Source of the DNA: JOPF133 sp052144935
Lineage (GTDB): Bacteria; Acidobacteriota; Terriglobia; Bryobacterales; Bryobacteraceae
Length of the DNA stretch: 64,000 bases
Direction of reading: 5' to 3'
NCBI GenBank assembly: GCA_052144935.1
Contig: JBKQPR010000181.1
Location: 13,896 to 77,895 of the forward strand
Shown: positions 11,201 through 19,459 of the stretch, piece after piece
How the letters are laid out: every line of letters starts with the position of its first letter
Position numbering within the stretch: position 1 is the first letter of the stretch
Translations under genes and position numbers: made by a program
The notes under the pieces: generated by a model
Databases searched by the model: none
What the model was told of the DNA's origin: nothing
Seen by the model: the letters and a program-made list of their open reading frames with translations, nothing else

Positions 11201-11271
11201 GAGGCGCGCGAGGCCTTCGCGAGGGTGTCGCGAACGGCGGCCAGATCCAATTTCTTTGGTGAGTCGCTCAT
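8269..11271 (-). CDS. actB: Alternative complex III ActB, fused molybdopterin-like and iron-sulfur subunit
   Basis: A 1000-residue periplasmic subunit. The N-terminal half resembles molybdopterin oxidoreductases but in ACIII is known to lack the cofactor. It carries a twin-arginine-like segment (RRNFVKLMGASLALGGLAAC). The C-terminal half is a ferredoxin domain with CTGCSACVVAC, CMQCEDAPCELVCP, YCSNNCP and CTYC...CQATCP, enough for three 4Fe-4S clusters and one 3Fe-4S cluster. The ATG at 11271 overlaps the actA stop (ATGA). An upstream in-frame extension of 57 residues lies inside actA and is rejected. Confidence 0.97.
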   Translation of the reverse strand: MSDSPKKLDLAAVRDTLAKASRASGRDYWRSLEHLAATPEFEELLEREFPRQAIGWSEDEDRVQGRRNFVKLMGASLALGGLAACTRQPTERITPYIRQPEELIPGKPLFFATATTLNGVAHGVLAESHEGRPTKIEGNPEHPATLGACDSFSQASVLQLYDPDRAATVTQGGEIRSWAGFFGGLREALAQQKMKNGAGIRILTETVTSPTMADQFAAVQKLYPSAKWHQWEPAGPHTARAGAKQAFGQPVNTYYDLSNAKVVVSLDSDFLASGPASLRYARQFSARRRVTDAQPEMNRLYVVEPMPTPTGAKADHRLSLRAADIEEFAWALATGLGVAKGPKQGENGDIYKWIGAIARDLQRNKGAGLVIAGEHQPPLVHALAHVMNADMGNVGKTVFYTDPIEANPVDQLASLQDLVKDLDAGAVDLLLILGGNPVFNAPVDFGMADRIQKARLRAHLSLYEDETSAVCQWHLPETHYLESWGDARTFDGTVSIQQPLIQPLYEGRSDLQVLQMLTETPEMGSYEIVKGYWARQHTGADFEAWWRRAVHDGVIGGTALPPKTPAIQGSAISEQPQKRRLGGKLEAIFRPDPSIYDGRFANNGWLQELPKPITKLTWDNAAIVSPATAHRLHVEQGDMLQLTYQGRSLHAPAWVQPGHIDGAVTLHLGYGRTRAGRVGTGMGFNPYGLRTSQALWNDNGLEAVKIPGEYLFATTQNEHILDTRRHIIQSGDLEEYKKNPQSILEGVETPAPGLTIYPAWKYEGYAWGMAIDLNACTGCSACVVACQAENNIAVVGKDQVRRSRAMHWIRVDTYYNGAVNNPDIYNQPVPCMQCEDAPCELVCPVQATNHSSEGLNDMVYNRCVGTRYCSNNCPYKVRRFNFYLYSDFETPSLKLLHNPDVTVRSRGVMEKCTYCVQRINYAKIEAEKQDRKVREGDIQTACQATCPTEAIVFGNINDPNSRVSQMKAQKRNYGLLADLNTRPRTTYLATLRNPNPEVEG

Positions 11272-11927
11272 CGGTGGCAAGTAGAACAACTGGTCAGCAC
11301 GCGCGCATCCTGTATCTTGTATTCGGTCATCAGCCAGCGGCCGATGGTTTCCTGGTCGCCCGCCGGCTGGTAGCCCATCTGGGTGATGAATTCGCGCGGC
11401 CTCACATATTTTTCGGGATTCCGGTGGCAGCCCAGACACCACTCCATTTGCAGCGAGTTCTCCTGCCAGGGTAGAGGCATCCGGTCCACACGTCCGTGGC
11501 AGCTCTCACAGCCGACTCCCTTGTTGATATGGATGCTATGGTTGAAATAAACGTAATCCGGCAGATCGTTCACGCGCGTCCAGCGGAGCGATTGGCCGGT
11601 CCGGAAACTGGCCCGCACGGGCTCCAGCGTGGGACTGGTGGCCCAGATCTGCGAATGGCAGTTAATGCACGTCTTGGTGGGCGGAATGTTGGCGAAACTG
11701 GATGTCTCGACGGTGGTATGGCAATACCGGCAGTCGATGCCGATGGCGCCCACGTGGTGCGCATGGCTGAAGGGCACCGGCTGTTCGCGCGCCTCGGTGG
11801 CGCGCGTCTCGTAATTAGAGCGGTCCAGCTCCGCGAACACCCAGGTCAGAAATCCCAGTATGAAAACCGCGCCGAATATAGTGATTCGCGAGAAAGTGTT
11901 GGTGCTGCGATGAAAGATCTGGGGCAT
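11268..11927 (-). CDS. actA: Alternative complex III pentahaem cytochrome c ActA
   Basis: First gene of the operon. It encodes a membrane-anchored pentahaem cytochrome with an N-terminal helix at about 13-32 (FSRITIFGAVFILGFLTWVF). Five CxxCH motifs lie at 66-70, 87-91, 140-144, 164-168 and 214-218. It transfers electrons from the ActB Fe-S chain to downstream cytochromes, probably ActE or the fused haem of CtaC. The length and haem count are normal for ActA. The last haem motif lies at the extreme C-terminus. Confidence 0.97.
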   Translation of the reverse strand: MPQIFHRSTNTFSRITIFGAVFILGFLTWVFAELDRSNYETRATEAREQPVPFSHAHHVGAIGIDCRYCHTTVETSSFANIPPTKTCINCHSQIWATSPTLEPVRASFRTGQSLRWTRVNDLPDYVYFNHSIHINKGVGCESCHGRVDRMPLPWQENSLQMEWCLGCHRNPEKYVRPREFITQMGYQPAGDQETIGRWLMTEYKIQDARVLTSCSTCHR

Positions 11928-12317
11928 GGCTAGTGGCCGCTCCGCTCCACACCGGCGCGGGCCGGTTCACCGGGCACCAGGTCACTTTTCAGTAATATGT
12001 TTCGCATCGGGAAAAGACAGCAGCTCAACTAACTACCAACATCCGTTTCACGTCTTGTTCCAGCTTCCCAAAGATTCCGCAAATCGATTGGATGAGGAAA
12101 CTGGAAATTTGTTTCATCGCATTCAACCGGTCCCGGACCCCACAATCGTTCCATTGCCGCCGAGCGCTCCCCTGGAGACGGCGGTAGGGCAGGCGATTCG
12201 CCTGCCTAGGTCAACGCCGATGGCGGGCGAGCCTACCCCACCGCCCCACACTGTCAGGCTCGTCTTCATCCGGTTCGGTGGGCCCCAGGCCCATGGTCAC
12301 TCCCTTACGGGAAGCGG
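11928..12317. other. Intergenic region upstream of the respiratory operon
   Basis: 390 bp between actA (minus) and the end of the glycosylasparaginase gene. It must hold the promoter of the whole ACIII-caa3 operon, but I find no convincing -35/-10 pair. It contains a partial family A palindrome at about 12187-12209 (GGCAGGCGATTCGCCTGCC). No credible gene is seen. Confidence 0.6.
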
Positions 12318-13445
12318 TTACTTACGTTCCAAAAGGTACGCCGATGGTTCATGACGGCTTTCGCGTTCGCTGGTCGAGACGGCGAAGCGTTTCCCTCCCT
12401 GGGCCGGGCTCCAGAGCGATGCGCCTGCGTACTCTCCGTCTTTACGCAGCACGTAGAAGTCTAAATCGATCCCGGCGAGGCGCTTTTCGTCGTTGTCGAA
12501 ATTGCGCGCCACACGCTTCAGGGCGTCCAGCGCCGCTTCCTTAGGCGACATCCCATGGCGCATGTTTTCAACCACCGTGTGAGCGCCGCACACCCGCAGA
12601 TTCTCTTCTCCGCGGCCCGTGGACCCGGCCCCGCCGACATCCTGGTCGAGCCACAGCCCGCCGCCGATAATTGGCGAATCGCCTACCCGTCCGGGGATCT
12701 TGAAGGCCATCCCGCTGGTGGTGGTGACGGCCGACATCTCACCCTTGTCGTTCAAGGCGATGCAATTGATGGTGCCGTGCGGTGGATGGATGGCGTTTTC
12801 CAAGGCCTCCTCCAGAAACTCCTCGCCATACTGTGGAAACAGTTTCTTCAGCTCGTTCAGCTCGGCGGCCTTTTTGGCGGGAGGCGCATCCACGCCGGAC
12901 TCCCAAAAGCTGTGCCCGCTTTTGTCGCGCAGGTTGCGTTTCCAAATCAGCCACTGGGTGCGCGACTCGCCGGTCAGCAGATCCTCTTCTTTGAAGCCGT
13001 AGGCCTTGGCGAAGCGCAACGCGCCCTCGCCCACCAGCATCATGTGGTCGGTCTCGAAGGCCACCTTCTGCGCCACGTTCGACGGCGTCTTGATGTTTCG
13101 CAGAGCGCCCACTGCTCCGCCGCGCCTCGAGGGCCCGTGCATACAACTGGCGTCCAGCTCCACCACGCAGTCTTCGTTGGGGAGGCCGCCATACCCGACG
13201 CTGTTGTCGCGCGGATCCAACTCGACGATGTTCACGCCGGCGATCACCGCATCGAGCGTATCGCCGCCCGATTTCATCACTTCCATGGCCTTGGCGCAGC
13301 AATTGATGCCGCCGTCGTTGCGGTTGGCGCTGGAGATCGCCACGCTGCGCGGACGCGTTTGGGCGTGAACCAAACCGGCTACCGGAAGCGCGGCCGCGCC
13401 CAAAAGGGCCGCCCGCCTGCTGAAAGTGTTGTCGCTCATGGTCAT
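12318..13445 (-). CDS. Tat-exported N4-glycosylasparaginase / isoaspartyl peptidase family enzyme
   Basis: Ntn-hydrolase of the aspartylglucosaminidase family, predicted to cleave the Asn-GlcNAc bond or a related amide. The N-terminus has a twin-arginine signal (TFSRRAALLGAAALPVAGLVHA). The autoproteolysis/catalytic site is the HGTINCIALN region, with Thr as the likely new N-terminal nucleophile. Glycine-rich SPIIGGGLWLDQDVGGAGSTG follows, as in the family. Two Met codons lie close together at the start (13445 and 13439). It is a monocistronic gene upstream of the respiratory operon in the same direction. The substrate is not certain. Confidence 0.9.
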   Translation of the reverse strand: MTMSDNTFSRRAALLGAAALPVAGLVHAQTRPRSVAISSANRNDGGINCCAKAMEVMKSGGDTLDAVIAGVNIVELDPRDNSVGYGGLPNEDCVVELDASCMHGPSRRGGAVGALRNIKTPSNVAQKVAFETDHMMLVGEGALRFAKAYGFKEEDLLTGESRTQWLIWKRNLRDKSGHSFWESGVDAPPAKKAAELNELKKLFPQYGEEFLEEALENAIHPPHGTINCIALNDKGEMSAVTTTSGMAFKIPGRVGDSPIIGGGLWLDQDVGGAGSTGRGEENLRVCGAHTVVENMRHGMSPKEAALDALKRVARNFDNDEKRLAGIDLDFYVLRKDGEYAGASLWSPAQGGKRFAVSTSERESRHEPSAYLLERK

Positions 13446-14195
13446 CGCGCACGCGCGCGCCGCGGAGATTTCACATTATGTCACAGGCTAAGGGGGAGGC
13501 AACAGTCTGGTTTCGCGGAGTTCGCGGAGTGGAGCAGGCGGGCCCAGCACAGGCGCTAAAATAAGCCCGGCCGGACTGCGATGTGGCGCTTCAAGGGGAG
13601 GGCGTTATTGGTTCGCCGGGCCCTTCGGGCTGAGCCGGAAGCGTTGCCGTAGACCCGGATCGAGCTTTCTTCCGGAACGAACCCATTCCGAACATCGATG
13701 TTCGGAAATTTGGGGAGGCTCTGTTGAAAACAAAAGAGTTAACAGAGGGCAGACCGAACATCGATGTTCGGAATCCGCTTTCCTCGGGGCAAATTCGCCC
13801 TCGCGAAGCCCTCCCGAAGACACATTGTATCCGGCGGGCAGGCGGAGGGCGGCGGGGGAGAAAGGGGCATGGGCTGGTAAGTGGTTGGAGCGGTTAGAGT
13901 TGCAAGCTTGAAAAAAGTTATCGAACTTTGCGAACGGGATGGGGAGGGTGGTCGGCTCAGCGGGGTGGCCAGTGTTCCGACGGCGGGACCGGAGTGGGAC
14001 GGACTGTGGCGGGCGCGGGACGATCGGCGGCATGCGCGGTCCTTGCCCGCGCACCCGATTTCCCGGGCGCTGTGGGGTTCAAGTCTCTGTGGCCCGACTG
14101 TGGCGCCGGTAAATCGAGCACCGGCCGGGCCTCGGCTGAAGGGTGGCGGTGCGGCACGCTTCGCAATGCTCCTCAACTACAGCTTGGGTCCTTTT
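13446..14195. other. Non-coding stretch with nested palindromes
   Basis: About 750 bp without a supportable gene. Open frames here lack start signals and have compositions typical of shadows. The notable content is the nested inverted-repeat structure at 13686-13771, described separately. Confidence 0.55.
13686..13771. repeat. Paired perfect palindromes around an inner inverted repeat
   Basis: A perfect 22-bp palindrome (half-site TTCCGAACATC) at 13686-13707 is repeated as an 18-bp core at 13754-13771. Between them CTCTGTT and AACAGAG form an inner 7-bp stem around a 15-nt A-rich loop. The whole block is symmetrical. It may be a double operator, a small mobile repeat, or a structured terminator. 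Confidence 0.8.
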
Positions 14196-14906
14196 TTAAT
14201 TGAATGCAGGGACCTTCCCGGTCGCGGGCCGTACCTCAATGCTGGCGCCAACGTTCGCAGCTCGGGAGCGCTGCCGTCGCAAGAAAGCGAATCGCGCGAA
14301 CAGAAGAAGCGCGACCGTGCCCAGCCACGCGGGATCCCCAGACCACCACGCCCAAGACAACGCCCCTGAACGAAGACCCGTCTGGACGTAATCCAGTTGG
14401 TACAGCGACTGCGAGTAATTGCGGTTTTGCGCCATGATCCGAATATCGGGGTCGCGCGGAACAAGACAATTCACCAGGTAGGCTCCGACGCTCAGTTGGT
14501 GACGGTTCTCGAAAACGAGCCTTCGGTTGGGGCCGCCACGAGGCAAATCGGCTTTGAAATCGATCCGAATCCCGCCGCGCCCCTCTTTCATCTCGTCCAT
14601 GCTTGGGAATTGCATCGAAAGTAATTGAGGCGTCAGGGGACGGCCGTCGATCGCGAGCGACAAATCGCGGAGCACCCGCCCGGCGTACGCGCGCTGCTCG
14701 ATCTCTGAGACGACTCCGTCCGCATCGGTATCGATGGTGGCGGCCAGCATGGGAAATACGGCCACGCCCGGAGTCAGAGTGATCTGAGCCTCAAGCCGGT
14801 TTTTCCCAATTGAGATGATGGTGCCTTGCAGGTACTCATCAAGCCTGTGTGTGAGTGCAGGCGCCGGAGCCAACAGAAGGACGACCGCAGCCAGCTCAAT
14901 TTTCAT
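14196..14906 (-). CDS. Secreted EF-hand-containing protein with C-terminal membrane anchor
   Basis: A 236-residue protein with a signal peptide (KIELAAVVLLLAPAPALTHR), a calcium-binding-like loop DTDADGVVSEIE near residues 58-70, and a C-terminal hydrophobic helix followed by RRQRSR. The N-terminal HRLDEYLQ with the following beta-rich region resembles secreted domains seen next to HupE-type proteins. The start overlaps the stop of the DUF3500 gene (ATGA), so the two proteins probably work together outside the membrane. The function is unknown. Confidence 0.75.
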   Translation of the reverse strand: MKIELAAVVLLLAPAPALTHRLDEYLQGTIISIGKNRLEAQITLTPGVAVFPMLAATIDTDADGVVSEIEQRAYAGRVLRDLSLAIDGRPLTPQLLSMQFPSMDEMKEGRGGIRIDFKADLPRGGPNRRLVFENRHQLSVGAYLVNCLVPRDPDIRIMAQNRNYSQSLYQLDYVQTGLRSGALSWAWWSGDPAWLGTVALLLFARFAFLRRQRSRAANVGASIEVRPATGKVPAFN

Positions 14907-16045
14907 TTGGCGGCAAGCTTCCTGCCATAATCGTTGGTCGGATCACGGTACATGGTATGGACATGCAGGGCCGGATCGCCGCCCAGTTGCTGGGGCGAAT
15001 ATTCGATCACGAGGTGCGGCCCCTGAATCCGATAGTACGCTGTGATATTGCTTCCCGGAGCAGCCGTGGCCGGGCCGCTCCATGCGAACCAAGTCTCGTT
15101 GATATCTGCTTTAAGCTCCGCCATGCGGGCCGCGGCTGCACTTTCGTGAACAATACCTGCCCATTCCGATATCACATCGAGCAGCATGACGCGTTGGCGC
15201 TGGTTCATGGCGGAAGCCTTCAGGCCCTCGGGTTGTATGGTCTTCCCGTCCTGCCCGGGGCCGAGTACAAGATCGGCCACACGGTAACTCAAGATGGCTT
15301 GTTTCCGCTGATTCTCGTCGAGGGCGTTGAGCAAGGCGAGAGCCTTGTCGCTCTCCTGACCGAGGGGGCGCACGGTCTTCCCGTCCAGTGTGTAGAGAGC
15401 GGGCTGGGCGCCGGTCAGGGTGGGAGTGAGAACGCCATGTTCGCCGGCGATGGTGATATTGAGCGCCAGATGGTGACCTCCAAACTGGAGCATCCAGGGG
15501 TCCTTTTCGGAGGGTGTTCCCAGGATGGAGATGTAGTAGAGATCTTTGCCGAACATTGCGCCGTTAGGCCCTCTACCACCGGGCGGGCCGTTACCTTTTC
15601 TACCGCCGGGCGGTCCGTCGCCCTTTCTACCACCACCCGGGGGCCCACCACCCGGGGGCCCACCACCCCCTCTGCCGGACGGCGGCCCGTTGCCTTCGCT
15701 GGTCTTGAGGACCTCGTCGCCTTGCATAATCTGCTGAACCTTCTCGAATCCTCTCGGACTGAGGGCGGACGCAACCAGAGCCATCGCGGCGGAACGTTGC
15801 GCCGGGTTCAGTTCTTTCAGGCTGAGACCGGCGCGTGGGACAATCGAGGTCGGCAAGTTGGACCAGCGTACCCGTTGCTGTGGGTCGTCAAACGCAAACA
15901 GCACGCTCTGCCGCTGCGTCTGGTCGAGCGTCGCGAGGAATGCGTTAGCGGAGCTGGTGATTCGCGAGCTTGCGGTTTGCGCGCCGGCGGCGCTGAGCGA
16001 CAACAAAATCAGAGCCCATGTCCGGAGGTTGAGGACGGTTCTCAT
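14903..16045 (-). CDS. DUF3500 family secreted protein
   Basis: The protein has a signal peptide (LRTWALILLSLSAAGAQ), then helical segments and a C-terminal part with HHLALNITIAGEHGVLTPTL and HLVIEYSPQQLGGD-like stretches typical of DUF3500. A low-complexity Gly/Pro insert (GGGPPGGGPPGGGRKG) lies at roughly residues 125-155, encoded by tandem C-rich repeats at about 15575-15680. Start at 16045 follows GGAG; an upstream frame start at 16078 is less likely. It is the first gene of a two-gene operon. DUF3500 has no firm biochemical function. Confidence 0.85.
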   Translation of the reverse strand: MRTVLNLRTWALILLSLSAAGAQTASSRITSSANAFLATLDQTQRQSVLFAFDDPQQRVRWSNLPTSIVPRAGLSLKELNPAQRSAAMALVASALSPRGFEKVQQIMQGDEVLKTSEGNGPPSGRGGGGPPGGGPPGGGRKGDGPPGGRKGNGPPGGRGPNGAMFGKDLYYISILGTPSEKDPWMLQFGGHHLALNITIAGEHGVLTPTLTGAQPALYTLDGKTVRPLGQESDKALALLNALDENQRKQAILSYRVADLVLGPGQDGKTIQPEGLKASAMNQRQRVMLLDVISEWAGIVHESAAAARMAELKADINETWFAWSGPATAAPGSNITAYYRIQGPHLVIEYSPQQLGGDPALHVHTMYRDPTNDYGRKLAAK

Positions 16046-16522
16046 CGACACTCCATCTCTCAATGTTGGTAAAGACAAGTGAAAGTTCCTGTTCCTTTCT
16101 TCGGAGCATCAGTCTGCCGGGAAGGATGGGCGAGTCCCGGCATTTGCCTCCGAATTCTGTTAGGTAAGGGCGTCTGTTGGATGGCGGTGGTTATGTGGGA
16201 GACGTTAAGTATTGTAAAGCCTGCCGATTCGCAATTTCGATCGCAAATCCGTAGGCAACTATGGGATGCTCGACGCCTGCGAATGGCCAGTTGTACTATA
16301 GCGAGGACCTTCTCTCTGAGTGGATCTCCGCATTCGGGAAGCCATCCACATGAGCGGGAAGTCGCGCGCGAAGTGCTGGCCGCGTTGGGAAGCCGCCTAC
16401 CGGAGCAGTGCAGACGGACTGGAACACCGGCCTGGCAGTGAGGAATGCCTTCGATCCAGAGCAGTGCGGCTCGCTATTTGAACGCCTATGGGCGGGCCCA
16501 GGGGGCGACCCGCCTGCCCACC
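16046..16522. other. Intergenic region, no gene seen
   Basis: About 480 bp between the oxidoreductase stop and the DUF3500 gene. Just below the oxidoreductase stop, TGGGCGGGCCC and CGCCTGCCCA form a GC-rich hairpin (about 16490-16521) that could act as a terminator but has no T-tract. The rest shows nothing recognisable. Confidence 0.5.
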
Positions 16523-18106
16523 CTACAGCTTCAGTTCCCAGCCCTTGCGGAACACCGGCTTTACAAACTTGTTGGCCTCCGCGCTGTTGGTGAAGCGCAG
16601 GTTCTGGCTGTCCCACTTGAGCTTGCCCGGCACGTGCAAAGCGATGGCGGTCAGCGCCAGCCACTCGGCGTAAGGCGCGGTGATGCTGAAATCCGAGCAG
16701 CCCGCATCGCCGCCCTTGCAGGCGCGAATCCAGTCCAGCATATGGCCTGGCGAGCGCGTCAGAATCGGCGGCGGCAGCACGTAGTCCTTCCAGCGCGAGG
16801 CCGGCAGCAGCCACACACCTTCCCCGCGCGAGGACGTGGCCATGATGCCCTTGGTCCCGATGAAGACGCTGCCATTGCCGGTGAGGATGCCGGGCTGCGC
16901 GGGACTGGCCGGATCGCCAAACACGCGCACGCCCGGGCCGCCCGCGCCGCGCCGCTCTCCGCTATTCGCCGGGGGACGGTTGCCGCGCGCGGGTGCAGAC
17001 GCTGCCGCTGCGCCTGCTCCATCCGGCCCGCCGCGGCCGGGTCCGCCTCGCCCGGCGCCGCCACCACGCCCGCCCATCGCCCGGCCCTTATCGCCCAGAT
17101 TGTTGGTCGGCGGCAGAATCGTCTCGTTCTCCATGCCCGGCACGTGGTAGGCTTCCGCGTCGCTGGTGCGCGTGCCGTCGTGATAGTAGACCTTCACCGG
17201 AGGCATCTCGCCGCGTGCCGGAAACTCCAGGCAAACCACCGCGCGGTTGGGATAGGTGATGCCGCTGCGGCCATCCACCGAGAGGCATTCCAGGCTGGTG
17301 GGCGCGCCAAGCTGCAGCGCCGTATGCACCGGCCCGGCCGTATGGGTGGCCCAGTTGCCGATCTGCCCGGTTCCGAAATCCAGGAACCCGCGCCAGTTAT
17401 ACGGCACATAATAGTTGCTGAAAGGACGCGCCGCCGCGCCCCCCAGCCACAGGTCCCACTCCAGCGTCTTAGGCAGGGAGTCTTCGGGCGGCGGTTCCGT
17501 AAGCCCGGTGGGATGGGTGCCCGGCGAGGTGGAGATGTGCGCCTCGGTGACATCGCCGATGGCGCCCGACCAAACCATCTCGGCCGCCACGCGGTTGCAC
17601 TCGTGCGAGAATCCCTGGTTGCCCATCTGGGTGGCGACCTTGTACTTCACGGCCGCATCCTGGAGCAGCCGCGCCTCCCACGGAGTGCGCGTGAGCGGCT
17701 TCTCCAGGTAGACGTGTTTCCCGTGCTGCATGCAGGCGAGCGCCACCGTGGCGTGCATGAAATCGGGGATGCCGATGGTGCAGGCGTCGATGTTCTTGCC
17801 TTCTTTGTCGAGCATCACGCGGAAATCTTTATACTTGGGCGCCTTGTCATAGCGGTTGAGGTTTTGCGCCGCGCGGCTTTCATCCACATCGCACAAAGCC
17901 ACGATGTTTTCGGTGCGCGCGGCGTCGTTCAGATCCGCTCCGCCCTGCCCGCCGCAGCCGATGGCGGCGACATTGAGCTTGTTGTAAAACGGTTTGTACC
18001 CCAGCGCGCGGAGCGTGGGGACACTGCCAAAACCGCCGCGCGGCACAGCCCCGGCCAGCAGCGTTCCAACGAAGAAATGACGTCGCGAGACACCTTGGCT
18101 CGACAT
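16523..18106 (-). CDS. Tat-exported Gfo/Idh/MocA family oxidoreductase
   Basis: NAD(P)-binding sugar or inositol dehydrogenase-like protein. It has a twin-arginine leader (SRRHFFVGTLLAGAVP), a Rossmann motif (LNVAAIGCGGQGGADLN) and the family motif HVYLEKPLTRTPWEARLL with the EKP lysine. A Gly/Arg/Ala-rich low-complexity segment (GGRGGGAGRGGPGRGG, about residues 345-395) interrupts the C-terminal domain. Proteins of this type are abundant in acidobacteria and planctomycetes and probably act on carbohydrates in the periplasm. The substrate is unknown. It is monocistronic. Confidence 0.9.
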   Translation of the reverse strand: MSSQGVSRRHFFVGTLLAGAVPRGGFGSVPTLRALGYKPFYNKLNVAAIGCGGQGGADLNDAARTENIVALCDVDESRAAQNLNRYDKAPKYKDFRVMLDKEGKNIDACTIGIPDFMHATVALACMQHGKHVYLEKPLTRTPWEARLLQDAAVKYKVATQMGNQGFSHECNRVAAEMVWSGAIGDVTEAHISTSPGTHPTGLTEPPPEDSLPKTLEWDLWLGGAAARPFSNYYVPYNWRGFLDFGTGQIGNWATHTAGPVHTALQLGAPTSLECLSVDGRSGITYPNRAVVCLEFPARGEMPPVKVYYHDGTRTSDAEAYHVPGMENETILPPTNNLGDKGRAMGGRGGGAGRGGPGRGGPDGAGAAAASAPARGNRPPANSGERRGAGGPGVRVFGDPASPAQPGILTGNGSVFIGTKGIMATSSRGEGVWLLPASRWKDYVLPPPILTRSPGHMLDWIRACKGGDAGCSDFSITAPYAEWLALTAIALHVPGKLKWDSQNLRFTNSAEANKFVKPVFRKGWELKL

Positions 18107-18347
18107 AATTCGGCAAACCTCCAGAGGCGCGCATCCAACGCCCGCCCAATCCTTAGTTATCTGAATTGAGTGCCGAAGTCAACGGGCGCATAGACGCGTA
18201 GGCGGAAGCGTTGCTGGGGAGTTGGCCCTGGAGGCTCGCTCAAGATGGCCGCTTCTCGGAAGAAACCTTGTGGATGAGCTTTTCGCGGAAAGGCAGGGGT
18301 GCGGCCTTCGAGAAACGATAACCTATTGATCCTAAGCGCCTTGATTT

Positions 18348-18512
18348 CTAGAAACGGCAGCACCGCGGCCGTTTCGTCCCCAGTAGCGCATATAAACCTG
18401 CCGAAAACGGCTCGGCGGGGAAGTGGTGCGCAACGGCTTCGAAGGCATCGCGGGGGAGACGATCCGGACCGGCGCCAGCCAAAACGGCGGACGACTCGTC
18501 GAGAAGATCGAG
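18348..18512 (-). pseudogene. Relic of a UPF0175-type antitoxin gene
   Basis: The minus-strand frame reads LDLLDESSAVLAGAGPDRLP followed by RDAFEAVAHHFPAEPF and ends at TAG 18348. This matches the N-terminal pattern of the intact UPF0175 protein at 19460-19723 (LDLPDELSAVLAASREDVPR, AAFEAIALEA). The C-terminal half is degenerate and no start codon is left. It is a decayed second copy in the toxin-antitoxin island. Confidence 0.6.
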
Positions 18513-18515
18513 ACG

Positions 18516-18953
18516 TCAAGCCTTCCGACGTGCGCCACCTCCGCGGCTATCGCTGTCTCTTGGTGCTCTGTCGGGTTTCGGCGCCTGCGCCGGCGCTGCT
18601 ATTGGCTCCACAATCATGCGCAGACCCACTGCTTGCAGCACGGAATACAGTCTATCGAAGCGAGGGTTGCCGGTCTCCGAGAGCATTCGTTAGAGGTTCA
18701 CTCGATCGACGCCAGCTTCGCTGGCAACCGTGCTCATGCTCTTCTGTGCCTCCACAACGTTGCGCATAGCGGCCAGAAAGGTCTCTGCCGAGTCCCGTGA
18801 CGCTGCGGACAGATTTTTTGCGCAGTATCTCAAATCCTTAAGCCGATCGATCAGGTCGTCTCGGAATTCCTCTGCCGGTCTTTCCATCCTTGCTTCGCTC
18901 CTTGTAGTCGGCCCGGTAGTCCTTGGCCCATCCTCAATCAATGCGTCGGCCAT
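18516..18953 (-). pseudogene. HTH addiction-module antitoxin with an in-frame nonsense codon
   Basis: The frame starts MADALIEDGPR and reads LRYCAKNLSAASRDSAETFL, then STVASEAGVDRVNL. A TAA at 18690 then interrupts it. After the TAA the same frame continues RMLSETGNPRFDRLYSVLQ and AVGLRMIVEPI to a TGA at 18516. The family pattern here is VNLYRMLSETGNP, so a Tyr codon (TAC) has become TAA by one base change. It starts 2 nt after the stop of the broken PIN-type gene. The 88-residue product would lack half its HTH domain. Confidence 0.8.
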
Positions 18954-18955
18954 GT

Positions 18956-19456
18956 CTACTTTTTCCTCCTGGGTGTGCCGGCGGCCACTAGCCGGTCGAG
19001 CAGGGCAGGATCGATACGGAAATTGGTCTGACGCAATCGGGCGAAGGCGGGGGCCAGTTCGATCAGTCCGCGTTCGGCACCGCGATCCAGGACTCCGAGT
19101 GTGCCGGTTAACCATCAGACCCAGGCGGCGTGCTTCCTCGACACCCTCCCGCTGGTCCATAATCACGAGGTCTGCTTCCCGGCAGAGGGCCAGAAGAATG
19201 GCTTCGGATTCACCGGGATCCAAACCAGACAACGCCGCCGAAGCGGATCCCTTCGTCAAGGCAACGACCTGAAGCCAGGAAGGCCGATGGGCGATCCAGA
19301 GCCGCACCGGTTCCGGCGTCGCGGGGTGGTTCTGTTCGGCGGCAACCGCATCGGGAATGAGCACCTCGGCGTAAAGCGCCGGGAGGAGATCCGCCTGGGC
19401 CGATCAGGAACCAGATAGCGAATCGGCGAGGTGTCGGAGATAACGACGCGCGGCAT
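18956..19456 (-). pseudogene. DUF3368 PIN-like toxin gene broken by three +1 frameshifts
   Basis: The start MPRVVISDTSPIRYLV at 19456 lies 3 nt after the UPF0175 antitoxin stop, the usual DUF3368/UPF0175 pairing. Reading LIGQADLLPALYAEVLIPDA requires skipping two extra C residues near 19400-19415. The second frame then continues VLIPDAVAAEQ to GLMV, where an extra A near 19110 again shifts the frame. The third frame gives TGTLGVLDRGAERGLIELAP and ends at TAG 18956. Aspartates of the PIN active site (ISDTSP, DLVIMDQREG) are still visible. Confidence 0.8.
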
Positions 19457-19459
19457 GGC

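Noticed and set aside
13686..13771. LexA/SOS operator interpretation of the GAACATCGATGTTC palindrome
   Set aside because: The spacing is GAAC-N6-GTTC, not the N4 of the B. subtilis-type LexA box. No SOS gene is nearby, so the site is left as an unassigned palindrome.
13605..14054. 149-residue frame on the minus strand in the non-coding stretch
   Set aside because: Proline/arginine-rich with no domain, no ribosome site, and it runs through the palindromes. More likely non-coding.
16490..16521. Intrinsic terminator after the Gfo/Idh/MocA gene
   Set aside because: There is a GC-rich hairpin but no T-run, so it is recorded only as part of the intergenic description.
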